Shown here piece after piece: positions 35,651 to 47,150 of a stretch of 64,000 nt of DNA. Position numbers and translations under genes: made by a program. The notes under the pieces were generated by a model. That model saw only the letters and a program-made list of their open reading frames with translations, was not told where the DNA came from and ran no database searches. The stretch spans positions 22,080,682 through 22,144,681 of the forward strand of contig CM040433.1 in assembly GCA_022702705.1 (NCBI GenBank). The letters are read 5' to 3'. Numbering within the stretch: position 1 is the first letter of the stretch; each line of letters begins with the position of its first letter. The DNA comes from Papilionanthe hookeriana x Papilionanthe teres (taxonomy: Eukaryota > Streptophyta > Magnoliopsida > Asparagales > Orchidaceae).

Positions 35651-36873
35651 AGGCTACTCCTTCAGAGAAAAACGCCCAACTTAACCCCCCTATCTAGAGC
35701 CTCATCTAGAGAGAGAATTAGAGAGATACTTTAGGGCCACATTTTACTATCCTTCATAAATTAGTTAGTTATTTTATTTAGAGTTTGTATTGAGAGTTTA
35801 AAGAGTTGGTGCTTTTGAAGATTATTTGCTCCGTGAGTCGAGGAATTCGGAGGTTCGATAGGAGAAACACTTGAGATAAGTATTTGTAATATTATTTAAA
35901 GTTTTATTATCATGTTTTGTTGTTTAAATTCAATGTGTTCTGAGTAGTTAGTTTACTTTCTCCTTTCAATTATGAAAAGATAAATAAGATAATATAAAAT
36001 TCGTTGGAGAATTAGAAACTATTTATATTTGAAAACATTGTGATGATATTAATACCAGAACTTGATTTACTATTTAAATTGGTCATTTAAATTGTTAAAA
36101 TTTGTTGAAGAGTTTTGATACCTAGAAGGAGATGAATTCTTAACTAGTAGATATCACATGAATCCTTGGGTATTGTGCGGGTTATTCAAGGTGAAGTGCA
36201 AATAAATAGGAAGATATTATATAATGGGCGTAGAATTGATAAGTTTTTAGAGTGACAGACTACATTCTTGTAATTTGGTTTATAGAGAAGGAAAGGGTCA
36301 CTAGTAGGGCCGAGCATAGCCAACCTTGGACATCTAGTAGTGGAGCCTAGATTAACCCATTCTACTAACAATACATCCGGACCTGATCTATAAGCTAGCC
36401 AATGTTCTTTACACCTGGATCAAAGAGTAAATATTATGAATGCTTCTATTTGGCACAATACCATAAATTTATATTCTCGACGAATATTATCATTATCTTA
36501 GAAAATCTTGGATTAATTGAAAGGAAGAAAGTTGTTGTCTTATTGCTATTTACATTAATCATTTCATTACTGTTTTATTATTGCATTTAGTAAATTAAAA
36601 ATATCAAATTTATAATTATAAAAGAAATACTTAAAAATAAAATTAAAATATTTAAAAATCCATAACTCACTCATCGTGGGATCGATACTGGGGTCTTTGT
36701 GTCAAAGCCCTATATTACTGAATACGATACGTATACTTGCGTAGTACACCTAGTGTGTAAAGTATTTTCGATAAAATTATATTTATATACACTAGCTGCT
36801 ATTATTATCTATTACATATATTTGAGAGCATTAATTATTATATTTGTCATCATCGGATTGCGGGTCATGTTTT

Positions 36874-36886
36874 TGGCGCCGTTGCC
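36874..36886 (+). promoter_or_regulatory. Primer binding site of element A (tRNA-Asp-like)
   Basis: TGGCGCCGTTGCC, six bases after the LTR end, is the primer site usual for Athila-lineage elements. Only about 50-80 bp of internal leader follow before LINE-like DNA begins. Confidence 0.75.
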
Positions 36887-36949
36887 AGGGATTGAATTTT
36901 TAAGTACGCATATATTTAGTGTGGGTCAACGACGACGACTCGCATTCCA

Positions 36950-38688
36950 GTTTTCATGTTTTCTGTTTTCGGCATACCTGACGACGAAGGATTTCCCTCT
37001 TTCATCTCGCACGTCGCGCCGGACGATGAGTATGGCTTCGCTCGAACATCCTCTCCTTCCACGAGATGTCTGATTTTTGCTCGCAAGCTGCGTCTTTGCC
37101 CGATGACGACTTCTCTCGGGTCACAGGTCGCCTCTCTGCTCGCAGGTCGCCTCTGCCTCTTAGCTCACAGTTCGCGTCTCTTCCCGCCACAGTCCCCTGA
37201 TAGTGGGGTTTGCGCACTTTGTTGGCACTAGCCGCGGTGATGGCCTCGGGGCTTCATTCTTACACCGCCCCCCTTATCGGTCATAACCCCGCGTGCGCCC
37301 CTCTTTTGAATATGTTTCCACAACGATACCACGATGCTTTCACGCTCAGCGTTGACACCGAGTTTCTCAAAATAACATTCTGTAAAAACGAAAATCATGC
37401 AATCTTTCTCTCTGGTGTCAAGATCTCCACCTTAGCTGCATCCTGCTGGCTAGTCTTAGTAGGTAAGTTCCTTTATGGAAACCCTAAACTAGACCTAATT
37501 CAAAAGAATTTTGAGCAAATGAAGCTAAAAAGGGATTGAAAGCTTGGTAAACTAGACGGTCAGCATACTCATTCAATTATCAGATGATGAAGACTACGCC
37601 CAATTGTTTGCAAGATGACTCGTTTGAATAGATAACTAGGTGATGAGGTTTTTAAAATGTACGATAGATTTTGACCCTCTTACTGAACCTCCTACCATTT
37701 CTGTTTGGTTGCGCTTCCCGCGATTGAAGTTCCACCTTTTCGATCAAGAGTTCCTTTTCTCCTTAGCTATGATATACGGTAAACCACTCAAAACTGATAT
37801 GTCTACAATTAACCTAAGTAGGCCTTTTGAAGCCAAAGTTTTGGTTGAACGTGATATTACTCTACATTTTCCGAGGGAGATATGGTTTGGCTCACAGCAT
37901 CATGGCTTTTGGCAGCGAACATAACTCGAACAGGTCCCGCTTTACTGTACCCACTGCAGTATGTTTGGACACTCCCATTCCCAATGTTATCACTTGCATC
38001 CGCATCTAAAACCTCCGAGTAAAAATGCTATTGGATCTGCTCCAATTCATACTTGTCCCTCCTCCACTCCCGAGTGCAATCCACCGACTATTGAAACATT
38101 GGTTGACACACTGTCAGCTCTCCCTCCCTCTACTAGAGACCTCCCCCCCATGACAATATTGTTTCTATTTTTCCGACTGATGTGTTCGCAGATGGCTCAG
38201 CTAGGCAACCTACTGCTTCAATTCTTGTTGAAAATAATATTGCAGGATCATCTTCAGAATTAGTATGTTGTTACTTTTACTCTGGAGCTAGAGGCTCATC
38301 CTCTTATACATGTCAGACAATCTATTGACCAAACTGATCAGATGAGCCAATCTTCAGATGAGGAATGACATGTTTACACATTTAGGAGGAAGAAGAAGAA
38401 TGGAGACCTGCTTGAGCTCAGGAACTTAATGGATGATATATTGGTTACTTCGGGTAATAGAACGAAACTCAAAAATTTATAAGTTGCCTTCCTTCCTAGG
38501 ACTAGAGGCAGAGGCAGAATTAAATTGGCTCATCCCTAGCTACTTGTTTTCAGCTTTGGTTTATATGTATCTTTTTTGGAGTTTTTTTGTGTGTTGTACA
38601 TTCTGGGTAGGGTGCCTTTATTAGGCTCTCTCATACAACCTTTATCTATCTTTTATATTTAATATATTAGCCTTTGGGCTTTTTCCAT

Positions 38689-38690
<2 letters not shown>
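36950..38690 (+). mobile_element. LINE-like retroposon fragment, 5' leader plus ORF1 plus 3' end, internally deleted
   Basis: A GC-rich leader (36960-37320) is followed by an ORF1 pseudogene (37330-38120), then directly by a LINE-like 3' end (GGCTCTCTCATACAACC... ATATATTAGCCTTTGGGC) closing on (AT)n. ORF2 (endonuclease/RT) is missing, so most of the element has been deleted. Its boundaries are approximate. It lies in the leader of element A just after the PBS. Confidence 0.55.
37330..38120 (+). pseudogene. LINE ORF1-like DUF4283 plus zinc-knuckle protein, frameshifted
   Basis: Several frames together give a DUF4283-type nucleic-acid-binding domain: WLVLVGKFLYGNPKLDLIQK, then VMRFLKCTIDFDPLTEPP-like sequence in 37640-37924, then KPLKTDMSTIN and VLVERDITLHFPREIWFGS. 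After a frame change comes YCTHCSMFGHSHSQC (about 37943-37987), a clean CX2CX4HX4C zinc knuckle. This domain pair is typical of plant LINE ORF1 proteins. In-frame stops at about 37539 and 37580-37640 and a shift near 37924 make it a pseudogene. It is homologous to the fragment at 40255-40925. Confidence 0.7.

Positions 38691-38759
<69 letters not shown>
38691..38759. repeat. (AT)34 microsatellite
   Basis: Sixty-nine bases of uninterrupted AT dinucleotide repeat, at the junction between a + strand LINE 3' end (left) and a - strand LINE 3' end (right). Confidence 0.97.
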
Positions 38760-38761
<2 letters not shown>

Positions 38762-40220
38762 AAGAAAACAGTCATCCCAGATACCATAAGACTATCTCCA
38801 CTAGCCCAAATCTTATAACCAGCTAGATTTCCAATTTCTTACATCATGAAGAAAAATTAGAAGCAGATTTGGTTGGAAGTTCAAGATGCAATAGTTAGTG
38901 AGTTTTGTATAGCATTAGGTAAGATTAAAAACAACATCAATATAGCATCAATGAATAGAAGACAACATGGAAGAGGTAGAGCATAGATTAGCAAGTAAGA
39001 CAAACTTTATGCAGAAATATATGTGAAACTAATATGAAATGATTTGTATAACCACAAATAGGAAATGAGCCAGGGTCCTGTAACAACTAATGTGTAATAA
39101 TGCATATAATAGATTCCATGTGACTACAGCAATAAACAATAACCCAGCCCCCAAACTAAAATGATGCTGCACATAAATATTTCCATGGAGCAGGCTCCAA
39201 AACTTCCATAGTAGAAATAAATAAGCCCAGATAATAAATCTAATCATCATTATAAACTAAACCATCTAGAAATAACCAATATATCACAAGTAAAGATTTA
39301 TAATATATCCATCTGCAGTTGTAGAATCCCAATTAGCCATTATCATAGAAATCAAGGTCTAATGTATGGAGCATCTAACAAGTCCCCAACAACCAATATA
39401 AGCAAAGTACCAGTAAGCTGTCTCCTGACTGTGATTTTGTTCTTTTTAGCACCAAACACAACCAACCAATTTTCTAGCCCATTGCCCTTGGAAATGTTAA
39501 GCTGAGAAGATAACATTTTAATTTTTTAACATAGTAAATTATGTTCCAAGGGGATACTCTATTGTCATTCAAAATATCTACCAGCACATTGGAATCCATC
39601 CCAAACTGAATAAGGGGCCATTTAGACCGTTTAGCAGTTAGGACAACCAAAAGGACAACTCTAACTTCAGTCTCCATAGGATTATCAGTAAAACAAGGAG
39701 AAGAAAAGTATAAGAGGCATCTTCCATGATCATCCCTGGCAGTACCACAAATGCCATACCACTGAAGGATTAGTAGTCATAAGCCCCACATCTCATTATG
39801 CATGATCCAAAATCCAACCCTCCTAGCAACATTAAATACTTATTGAGTTTCACTGAAACAACAAAGAAATCCATGGCACATTGAAAACAGTCCGAACTCA
39901 TTTGACTTTAAAGGTAACTCCTAAAAATGATCCATAAGAAAGCAGACATAATAGAGCAGTAAATTTAATCCCCTAGATTGGATAGCAGTAATGCATGAGA
40001 GCCCTACTGTAAAAGATCCTTCACATAACACCGTCAGCAAACAAATTTTAGAAGCCATAGCCAAACCCATATAACATGCGTGAAAGAAGCAGCACAAAAA
40101 ATAGGACCAAGGGCAACAACAACAAGAATAAATAGATAAGACCAGATTCTGACAGTAAGGAATGCAGCAAATAAGATAGAGTTCCATAGTCAAGAGCAGA
40201 TCCCCACAATATGGCCAGTA
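38760..40220 (-). mobile_element. LINE 3' fragment with RNase H remnant, - strand
   Basis: On the - strand, 39474-39790 reads GTARDDHGRCLLYFSSP (after a frame change), then METEVRVVLLVVLTAKRSKW, FGMDSNVLVDILNDNRVSPW and YVKKLKCYLLSLTF. This matches the RVT_3-type RNase H found at the C-terminus of plant LINE ORF2 proteins (DHxG entry, conserved E, and D in the DSN motif). Below it (38760-39470) is noncoding 3' UTR-like DNA ending at the (AT)n tract. Above it (39800-40220) I see only short frames. Confidence 0.5.
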
Positions 40221-40232
40221 GGCAGCGATAAG

Positions 40233-40249
40233 TGTGTGTGTGTGTGTGT
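40233..40249. repeat. (GT)n microsatellite
   Basis: TGTGTGTGTGTGTGTG at the boundary between the - strand LINE fragment and the second DUF4283 fragment. Confidence 0.85.
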
Positions 40250-40254
40250 GCGGG

Positions 40255-40925
40255 GTTGTGGGTAATGAACAAGAGACTCTTAAAAACTTTGATCATCTAG
40301 TGTTTCCTCAGGCATTTCATGATGCTGCAGAGGGCAAGGGTGATTGCCTCCTCATCAAACCTCTGAGTGTTAAAGATGGGAAACCTGCAATTATTTACAC
40401 AGAGGAGGAAATCGAAACTTTGGTGGCTGCCTGCAGGTTTAATCTGATTACAAAATTTTAGTTTGGTCACCCTAGAATTGATGGCATCAGAAAATACTTT
40501 GATGAATTAAACCACATTGGGCTCTAGAAGGTGGGACTTGTGGATGGGAGACATATCATGATTCAAGTATCTTTGGAGGAGGACTATGCTCGGCTTTTTG
40601 CTAAACAATCCGTACAACTGGAGGGAGTTACTATGAAGATTCTTAAATGGACTCTAAATTTTGACCCCAGCAAAGAGCCTCCCATTGTCCCCATTTGCTT
40701 CAAACTACCTGGTCTACCTTTTCATTATTTCAACAAAAAAGTTATTTATAACATTAATATGACATTGGGTAGACCTTTGAAATTGGATGTCCCTACCTAC
40801 AATTTCTCCATACCTTCTGTGGCTAGAGTCCTGGTTGAGAGGGATATTACCCTTCCTGATTTAGAGGAGATCTGGATTGGCTCGGATCAGGAGGGGTTCT
40901 AGTAGAAAATTGTGGTGGAACAGAG
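40255..40925 (+). pseudogene. Second LINE ORF1-like DUF4283 fragment, truncated
   Basis: Homologous to 37330-37924. It contains LSVKDGKPAIIYTEEEIETL, then after an in-frame stop GLVDGRHIMIQVSLEEDYARLF, MKILKWTLNFDPSKEPP, RPLKLDVPTYNFSIPSVARV and LVERDITLPDLEEIWIGS. It breaks off at VVEQ (about 40923), just before where the zinc knuckle should begin, against the leader of element C. In-frame stops occur at about 40459, 40527 and 40901. It is better preserved than the left copy. Confidence 0.7.
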
Positions 40926-40992
40926 GTTATATGCTTTAATTTTCTATTTCTTCTTTAATAATATTTCTTTCTTTACAATAGTGCCAAAAACT
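40926..40992 (-). other. Short leader remnant of element C with degenerate PBS
   Basis: On the - strand, TTTTTGGCACTATTGTAAAG follows the LTR end. TGGCAC is all that resembles the tRNA-Asp-type primer site; the remainder resembles the stretch after the first PBS-like site of element B (TTTTTGTAAACATTAAAAA). Confidence 0.45.
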
Positions 40993-42741
40993 TGACTCCG
41001 ATGCAAATAAAAGTTCAACTGTTACATTTAAATTTTATGATTCTACGCAAATATATGTATCATTATCAAGTAATATAAGACTTTCTGATTAAGCCCCGAA
41101 ATATTGAACCCACAAATAAAATTATAAACTTCTAATAAGGAATTATAACACAAAATCTATTTAGAAAAAGATACTTACTTAAACTATAGATATTATATTA
41201 GAAATGAAAGTTTGATTTTTTTCTGTAATTTTTGATATTTTGAAATAAAGTAAACAATTAACTAATTTTAACGAGATTTTTGTAAGATAAAAGAAGTATA
41301 AATGAAAATATCTTGTTCCTTATCATGAATAACTAATAAGTATAGGAGTTTTGTTGTGGAAGTATTCAAAATGTGTTATGTCAGATAGGAGCAATATTAT
41401 TCTTTACCCTTACTAGAGAAGCTATAAAGAACATTGACTAGTTGAATGTTTGAATAGTCTTGAAAGATGGGTTAGGTAGGGAAGACACTAGCTCTCACTC
41501 TAGAGTTCCGTCCTCTCCCTCCACCTAGGGGCTAACTTCTCGTATCAAAACCTAAAAAAATAAAATAAATTGGGGGCTTTAGTCTATCACCCTAAAGTCT
41601 TCTAATTCTATACCCATTAAATTATATCTCCCTATTTTTTTGCACTCAATTATATGAATTGCATTCTCTTCCATACAATCTTATGTAATTTTTTCCAATA
41701 GTTGATTGAGACAGTACCATCACGGATCTTACATGTTCTCACAACAAATGTTAACAACTTAATTGGCCAAAATAAAGAAGTAAATGAAGTACAAAGATTA
41801 AATCATCAAAACTTATTCCAACATTAAAGAACAATACTTCCACAACTTCCATCAAACATTTAACTACTTTTTAAAAAGATAAAGGTAACTACTCAGAATT
41901 CATGGAGAAAACAAAACAACAATTAATTTTAAAAGTAGAAATCACGTAGAAACATAAGAAGTCTAAATTAAAACTAAATGTAGTACAAAGATAAAAACTT
42001 ATCTTAAATTCCTCTCCACCAAACTATTGAAGTTCTTTTGAATATCTTCCTTTCTCTTACCATACTCTTTATGACTGGTCACCCAACCTTAGAGTGTTAA
42101 AATCTCTCAAAATCACTAACAAACAATGGATTCTTACTCAGAACTATCTACCCACATTCCCCTTCACTAGGAACGAGATAAGTGATAATAAACCCTAAGT
42201 AAAAATCTTATAACTCCTTACTTTAAAACACACTAAATCTACTCTTCAAATCTCCTCTTTTCTCCTCTCGTTGCTTCAATTTAAGTCCTTTTTTTAAAGT
42301 TTTCTAAAAGCTGTCTAGGTGTTTCTTTAAATTGTGTCCACATTCAATGAATCTTCCAAGAGATGGCTCATTTGAAGGCCATTTGAATGCATTTTTGTAC
42401 CCATTATCAGTTATTCACGTTTTTACCAAGGGTTGCGTCAAACACCCCTTCAAAATTCACAAAAAATTCTTTAAACTTCCATAATAACTGCCCCCCACTT
42501 AAGCGCCGGGCATTTAGCGCTTAGGTACGACCTTTTCTATCTGCTGGCTTTTAGGCGCCCTAGTTCATTTTTATTCCTTCATTTTTGCTCCAAATTTGAT
42601 TCTTTCTCACTCCTTTTGTTATATTTTATCCATTTAATCTCACCAGTAAGAAAAACACACAAATATCTTCCTTTAAGTGCAATAGCCTCAAAAATAGGTA
42701 AAAAAATGTGTACATAAATGTTATATATTATAGGTATATCA
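40993..42741 (-). repeat. LTR of Athila-like element C
   Basis: 1749 bp. On the - strand it runs TGATATACC to CGGAGTCA. It is preceded by a polypurine-like tract (42742-42760) and followed by a degenerate PBS. It shares GAAGATTCATTGAATGTGG (about 42336-42358, as complement) and a TTCTGAGTAGTTA motif with LTR A. A GC-rich stretch with GGCGCC and AAGCGC words lies at about 42480-42555, the position that holds dyad words in LTR B. No gene within. Confidence 0.75.
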
Positions 42742-43392
42742 AATTCTCCAAAACTTAAAATGTTACTTGTCCTTAAGTGACATTGCAATCTTTCAAAACC
42801 CAAGTAAGCAAATTATGCGAATGAGTTTCTTTAAGAGATTCCAAAATTTTATTCTAGAAATGTAGTATTCCAATTTAGAGGAAACTTTAGTAAAGGAGCC
42901 AACTCAAGGTTTATAAATCTCTAGGGTGAAAAAGTATGAAAATATGAGTCCCTATCTAGTTCAGAAATACTTGTAGATTTTTTAAATATAATGTTTAGAC
43001 ATTCTATCTTCTTTACTTAAAATTTTTTTATTAAGAATAATTATACTTACTTTATTATATCCTTAAGATTAAGAGTTTCTGAAGTCTTATGCTTTAAAAA
43101 GATTAGATGTGGAATAAATTTTTGACTAGACACTAATCCTTAAGCTTTTCCTCCCTTTTACACATACTATACATTACTTTTCCTTTTTCTTTTATTTTTA
43201 TTTTTCTTTTCTCTTTCATTCTTTTTTTTAGTGAGGATTACTATATCTGGATAGGTCTTTAATGATTTTGAATTCCACTCTTCCTTTCTTAAAGAAAAGG
43301 TTTGATATATCTCCTTTACTTAATAATATAATAATAATTTTGAAAATTATTTTTAATAAAAGAAATTTAAGTATTGAAGATAAAAGTCTAAT
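42742..43392 (-). mobile_element. Polypurine tract and 3' noncoding region of element C
   Basis: The - strand PPT reads TTTTAAGTTTTGGAGAATT beside the LTR; GGACAAGTAAC upstream of it matches element A (27755-27765). Further out (43231-43256, complement) is the conserved CCAGATA(C/T)AGTAATCCTCA of element A. The region ends where LTR B starts, so B appears to have inserted into it. No coding frame. Confidence 0.65.
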
Positions 43393-43571
43393 TGATCACA
43401 GGAAAATATATTAAGAAATTCATACCTATTTTTTATGAAATTGCACTTTAAAGAAAGGTATTTTCTTTATTTTATTGCAGGAATAAAGATTTATAAGTGG
43501 TGAAAGCAAAAAGCATGAAATGGAGCGAATTTGGATAAAAAAAAGGAAGAAATTCATGCAAAATGAACTAA

Positions 43572-43745
43572 GTCGCTGATGGCGAGATCGAGCCAGCCGA
43601 CGGCGAGATCATGAGGAGAATTTTTGAAGGATTTGCAACTACCTCGCCGACAGAGAGCCCGAGCCTGCGGACGGCGAGATCGCGCGGTTTGAAGACCTTC
43701 TAGAAGCCCCGCCAATGGCGAGGTCGTTTCTCGCCGACTGCGAGA
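43572..43745. repeat. Dyad 15-mer cluster 1 (LTR B)
   Basis: Six degenerate copies of CTCGCCGACGGCGAG (for example CAGCCGACGGCGAG, CTCGCCGACAGAGAG, CTCGCCGACTGCGAG) within about 170 bp of otherwise AT-rich LTR. They lie upstream of the TATA box, in the probable U3 region. Confidence 0.75.
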
Positions 43746-43825
43746 CTGTTCAAAATGCCAGATACATTGAACCTGGATGCTTTTTGAAGAGGTGTTTAAG
43801 CACCCCTTGGACCTTTGTCTACCTC

Positions 43826-43834
43826 TATAAATAG
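43826..43834 (+). promoter_or_regulatory. TATA box of LTR B
   Basis: TATAAATAG in CCTCTATAAATAGAAG, at the same place as the TATA box of LTR A. It lies about 80 bp downstream of the dyad cluster. Confidence 0.55.
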
Positions 43835-46794
43835 AAGACGAATTTTAGTATGTTTTGTGTCAATTTGAGAGAGTGGTGTCTATTTTAGAGAGTCTTAGTG
43901 TCTACTGTGTGTCTTAGTGTCTACTTGGTGTCTATTTTAAGAGTTTAAGAGTGTATTTAGTGAGTTTATAAGTGTGCTGTACTAGAATGAAAAGTCAAAG
44001 GAACTTCAAGGAGTCTGCTTTGGGAGGAAATCGAGATATGTATTTTTGTTTATTGTTGTTAACTTTAAATGAAATCCATGATTTGTTTAATTTCCATGCA
44101 TTCTGAGTAGTTTTCTTAGTCTTTCTCCTTGATTATGAAGTTATGTAAATTGATGAAATTAAATAGAAGTGTCTAATATATTAAAATAAATTGTGATAAT
44201 TTTTACTTAAAACTTAATTTACTTTTTAATCTGGCCCATTCATTTGTTAAAATATGTTGAATTATCAACTATAGTAAAGATTACATCCAATATTCAGGGA
44301 AGTCAAAAGCCTTGGAAGGAGGATGCAAATAAATAGGGAAATATTATTTATCGGACGTAGAATTGAACATTTTAGTGTGACAGACTAAAATATTCAATTT
44401 GGTCCTATTGTTTGAGAGCTGAAGTGTAGATGTTAGCCCTCAGGTGAGGGGAACGTGGGAGCTCTGAAGTGGCAACAGGTATCCTCCCAGCCTATCCGCA
44501 GATTTAGTAATCAAACATAGGACTAGTCAATATTCTTTGCACCTGGACCAAAGGATAAAGAATAGGAATGCTCCTATTTGTCACAATACAATAAAAAATC
44601 TATTTGAATTCATCATTCACTTAATTTTCTAAAAACAAGGGGAAAGATACTTTTTCTGAAATCTTTAAATCAAGTTGTCGGCATATTTTTTAGGTTAAGT
44701 GTTGTATTTTTGAAAAGAGGTCGCCTACAGAAATTGTCGGCGAATTTTTAATTTAGTTTAAATAAATAATTTGAAAAGTAGTATTTGATTTTGAAAATAA
44801 TTTTAAATTTGAAAATTTTAAGATATGAAATCAAACCGATCTCACATCCCGAATATTTTATATAAACGAGCACCGCACCACAAACCGTATATCTATCCCG
44901 AAGAATAGACACACTGCTTGATAATGGGGCTCGGTTAAATAAACTAGAAGATCTATGACATCCATTTGGTCTGTGAACCTATTTTATAAGCCGACAAGTT
45001 CCCCTACTTAATATAAATGAATTAAGCAGGGTTTATATTACCTGGGTTCTTAAAGTTCCCTATAAGGGAAAGCCCCTATAGTTAATTACATCTTAAATAA
45101 AGTGAATCATTTAAGAAAACTCTCGATAATGATCAGTGATTTTGCTCTCAAGAATTTCAAAGCTTAAGGTTTTCAAAGGATTGAATTTTGGAAATTTCAA
45201 TAGGGAATGAATCAAATTTGGAACAGTTATTTTCAGGAGTCCAATGGAAGAGAAGTAGGAGAAGCTGAGGATCCAAGAAGAATCTTGGCAACTTCCCAAA
45301 CTATCCTATTGTTTGGCTTGAATTTGAGAAGATTATTTAATGTTGCAATCCTGCCAATTTTAATTAATTTGGACGTATATTTGTATGATAAAATCATACA
45401 AATAGCCTCGAAGATGTGAGGGTTTATGTCGTACCAAACGACTACCTCAGAGTCCTAAGACCGGTTAGGGCTTAATTTACATGACATGATCATGCGAATG
45501 CCTAACGAAGAGTTGAGAATTTATGTTGCACTAGGCAAACAACCTCGAAATCCTATGGCTTTGTTGTTTAATTCTAGGAATGTTTAGCTGATGTAGAGTT
45601 GTTTTGCTGACGAAGATGGCCGTGCTGCCCACCGTGCTCCAAGCTCCTTGTTGTTGCAGAGGTTTAGTTATAGAAAGTGAAAATCAAGAGATGAGAAAAG
45701 TGTTTTGTTTTAGAAATCTTAAAGTCCAAGTGTTTTTAATATTTTAATTAAAATAAATCTTAAAGTTGTTTAAACAGAACCGATTAAGATCCTACGGTTC
45801 CGTCATCCCGAGCACTCGTTATTTTCATCGAATTCACTTAGTCCGTATGAATTTGCTAAACTCAACTAAATGAGTTCCACACTTTCATTTAGACCTTGGG
45901 AAATCCCGTTAGCAACACGTGGGTTACATCATCTGAGGTATTCCCGATCATTCAACGAGAGTTTTGTTGTTCTGTTTGTGATTAAGTTTTGAGTTGTTTT
46001 ATATTTTGAAATGTTGTGCCGGTGAATTTTATCTTGTAATAATTTTTAATTTAATTTTGGTTTCAGTTCAGGGACTATCCTAAAGGTTTTGGTTTTCATG
46101 CAACAGTTGTTTATCATGCAAGAAAAGTAAAGTACAGTGCATGTAAATAAATTACAATAAAGTAAATGACAACAAAATAAAAGCGTACCTGGAGGGTCTT
46201 CCCGTCATCCCAAGCTGCACTTAAAACACATGTTAAGGCATTTAAATATTCCAACAAGTACCTAGGTAAAGCTAAGGGAAAGATTTTTGGTTGTCTACCA
46301 AAGTCCTAATCCTATAGCTAGTCATCTCCTATGACGTCTAGGTTCTTGTGTTTTGGTTTAAAGACGATTTTCTTCATCAAAGAAACAATTAAATTCAATT
46401 GTTCTTATAAACATCCTATCATATTGAGGTAGTGCTTAAGACGAATCTTAAACATCTTTTCAATACCTCTAGGATTGTTTTAAGTCCAAGAGAATTTAAT
46501 TATACAAGTGAATTAATCATCCAGGGGTTTAAGTTTTGTTCTTTTGCTCAGTGAACTAGGACATTTGAATGTCCCATGAATGAAGTAACACTTCACTTGA
46601 TACCTCATTTAAGAGTTATAATAATAAGAGCTTTAAAAGGGCAAATCAAATTATTAAGTATTTTAATGATTTAAACTTAATGATTTAATTTTAATTTTGA
46701 CTTAATTATGAAAAATTAGTTTAAGTTTGGAATAGTGTTCGAGTCATTTTAGATTTAATTCTTAATGATTTCATTTAGGTTTGTTATTAAATGA

Positions 46795-47150
46795 TTTTAA
46801 TTTAATTTAATTCAATTTAATTTAATTTTAATTTAATTTAATTTAATTTAATTTAATTTAATTTTAATTTGACTTAATTTGATTTAGTTTAATTCAATTT
46901 AATTTAATTTTAATCTCAATTTAATTTAATTTTAATTTAATTTAATTTAATTTAATTTTGATTTAATTTAATTTTTAATTTGGTTTAATTTAATTTAAAT
47001 TAATTTGATTTAATTTAATTTCAATTTTAATTTAATTTAATTTAATTTAATTCAATTTAATTTAGTTTAATTTAACTTAATTTGATCTCAATTTATTTTT
47101 CTTTTAATTTAATTTAATTTGATTTTAATTTAATTTTAATTTTAATTTAA
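46795..47150. repeat. (TTTAA)n pentamer tract, more degenerate copy
   Basis: Counterpart of the tract in the D LTRs, with more interruptions, in keeping with the greater age of this solo LTR. Confidence 0.8.

Larger units (their letters stand above)
27785..36867 (+). repeat. LTR of Athila-like element A, interrupted by a TAT solo LTR
   Basis: Starts TGATTCATAAAA after a polypurine tract and ends GCGGGTCA before a TGGCGCCGTTGCC primer site. Without the 7.34-kb insertion at 28233-35571 and one TSD copy its length is about 1.74 kb, matching LTR C (1.75 kb). Shared landmarks with LTR C are GAAGATTCATTGAATGTGG (35580 region) and TTCTGAGTAGTTA. A TATA box lies at 35641 (TATAAATAGG). It is flanked by the 3' noncoding end on the left and by a PBS on the right, so it joins two internal regions. 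Confidence 0.8.

Noticed and set aside
38760..40220. Membrane-protein-like - strand frames (for example 39921-40193, 40048-40296)
   Set aside because: Hydrophobic, Cys/Leu-rich translations of low-complexity LINE-derived DNA; no start context or domain support.
27785..42741. LTR A and LTR C as the two LTRs of one element
   Set aside because: They are in opposite orientation and flanked by PPT and PBS on both sides, so they cannot be the direct terminal repeats of a single insertion.
43415..43430. LTR B starting at AAATTCATACC by analogy with LTR A
   Set aside because: No TG at that point; alignment with LTR C supports TGATCACAGG at 43393 instead.
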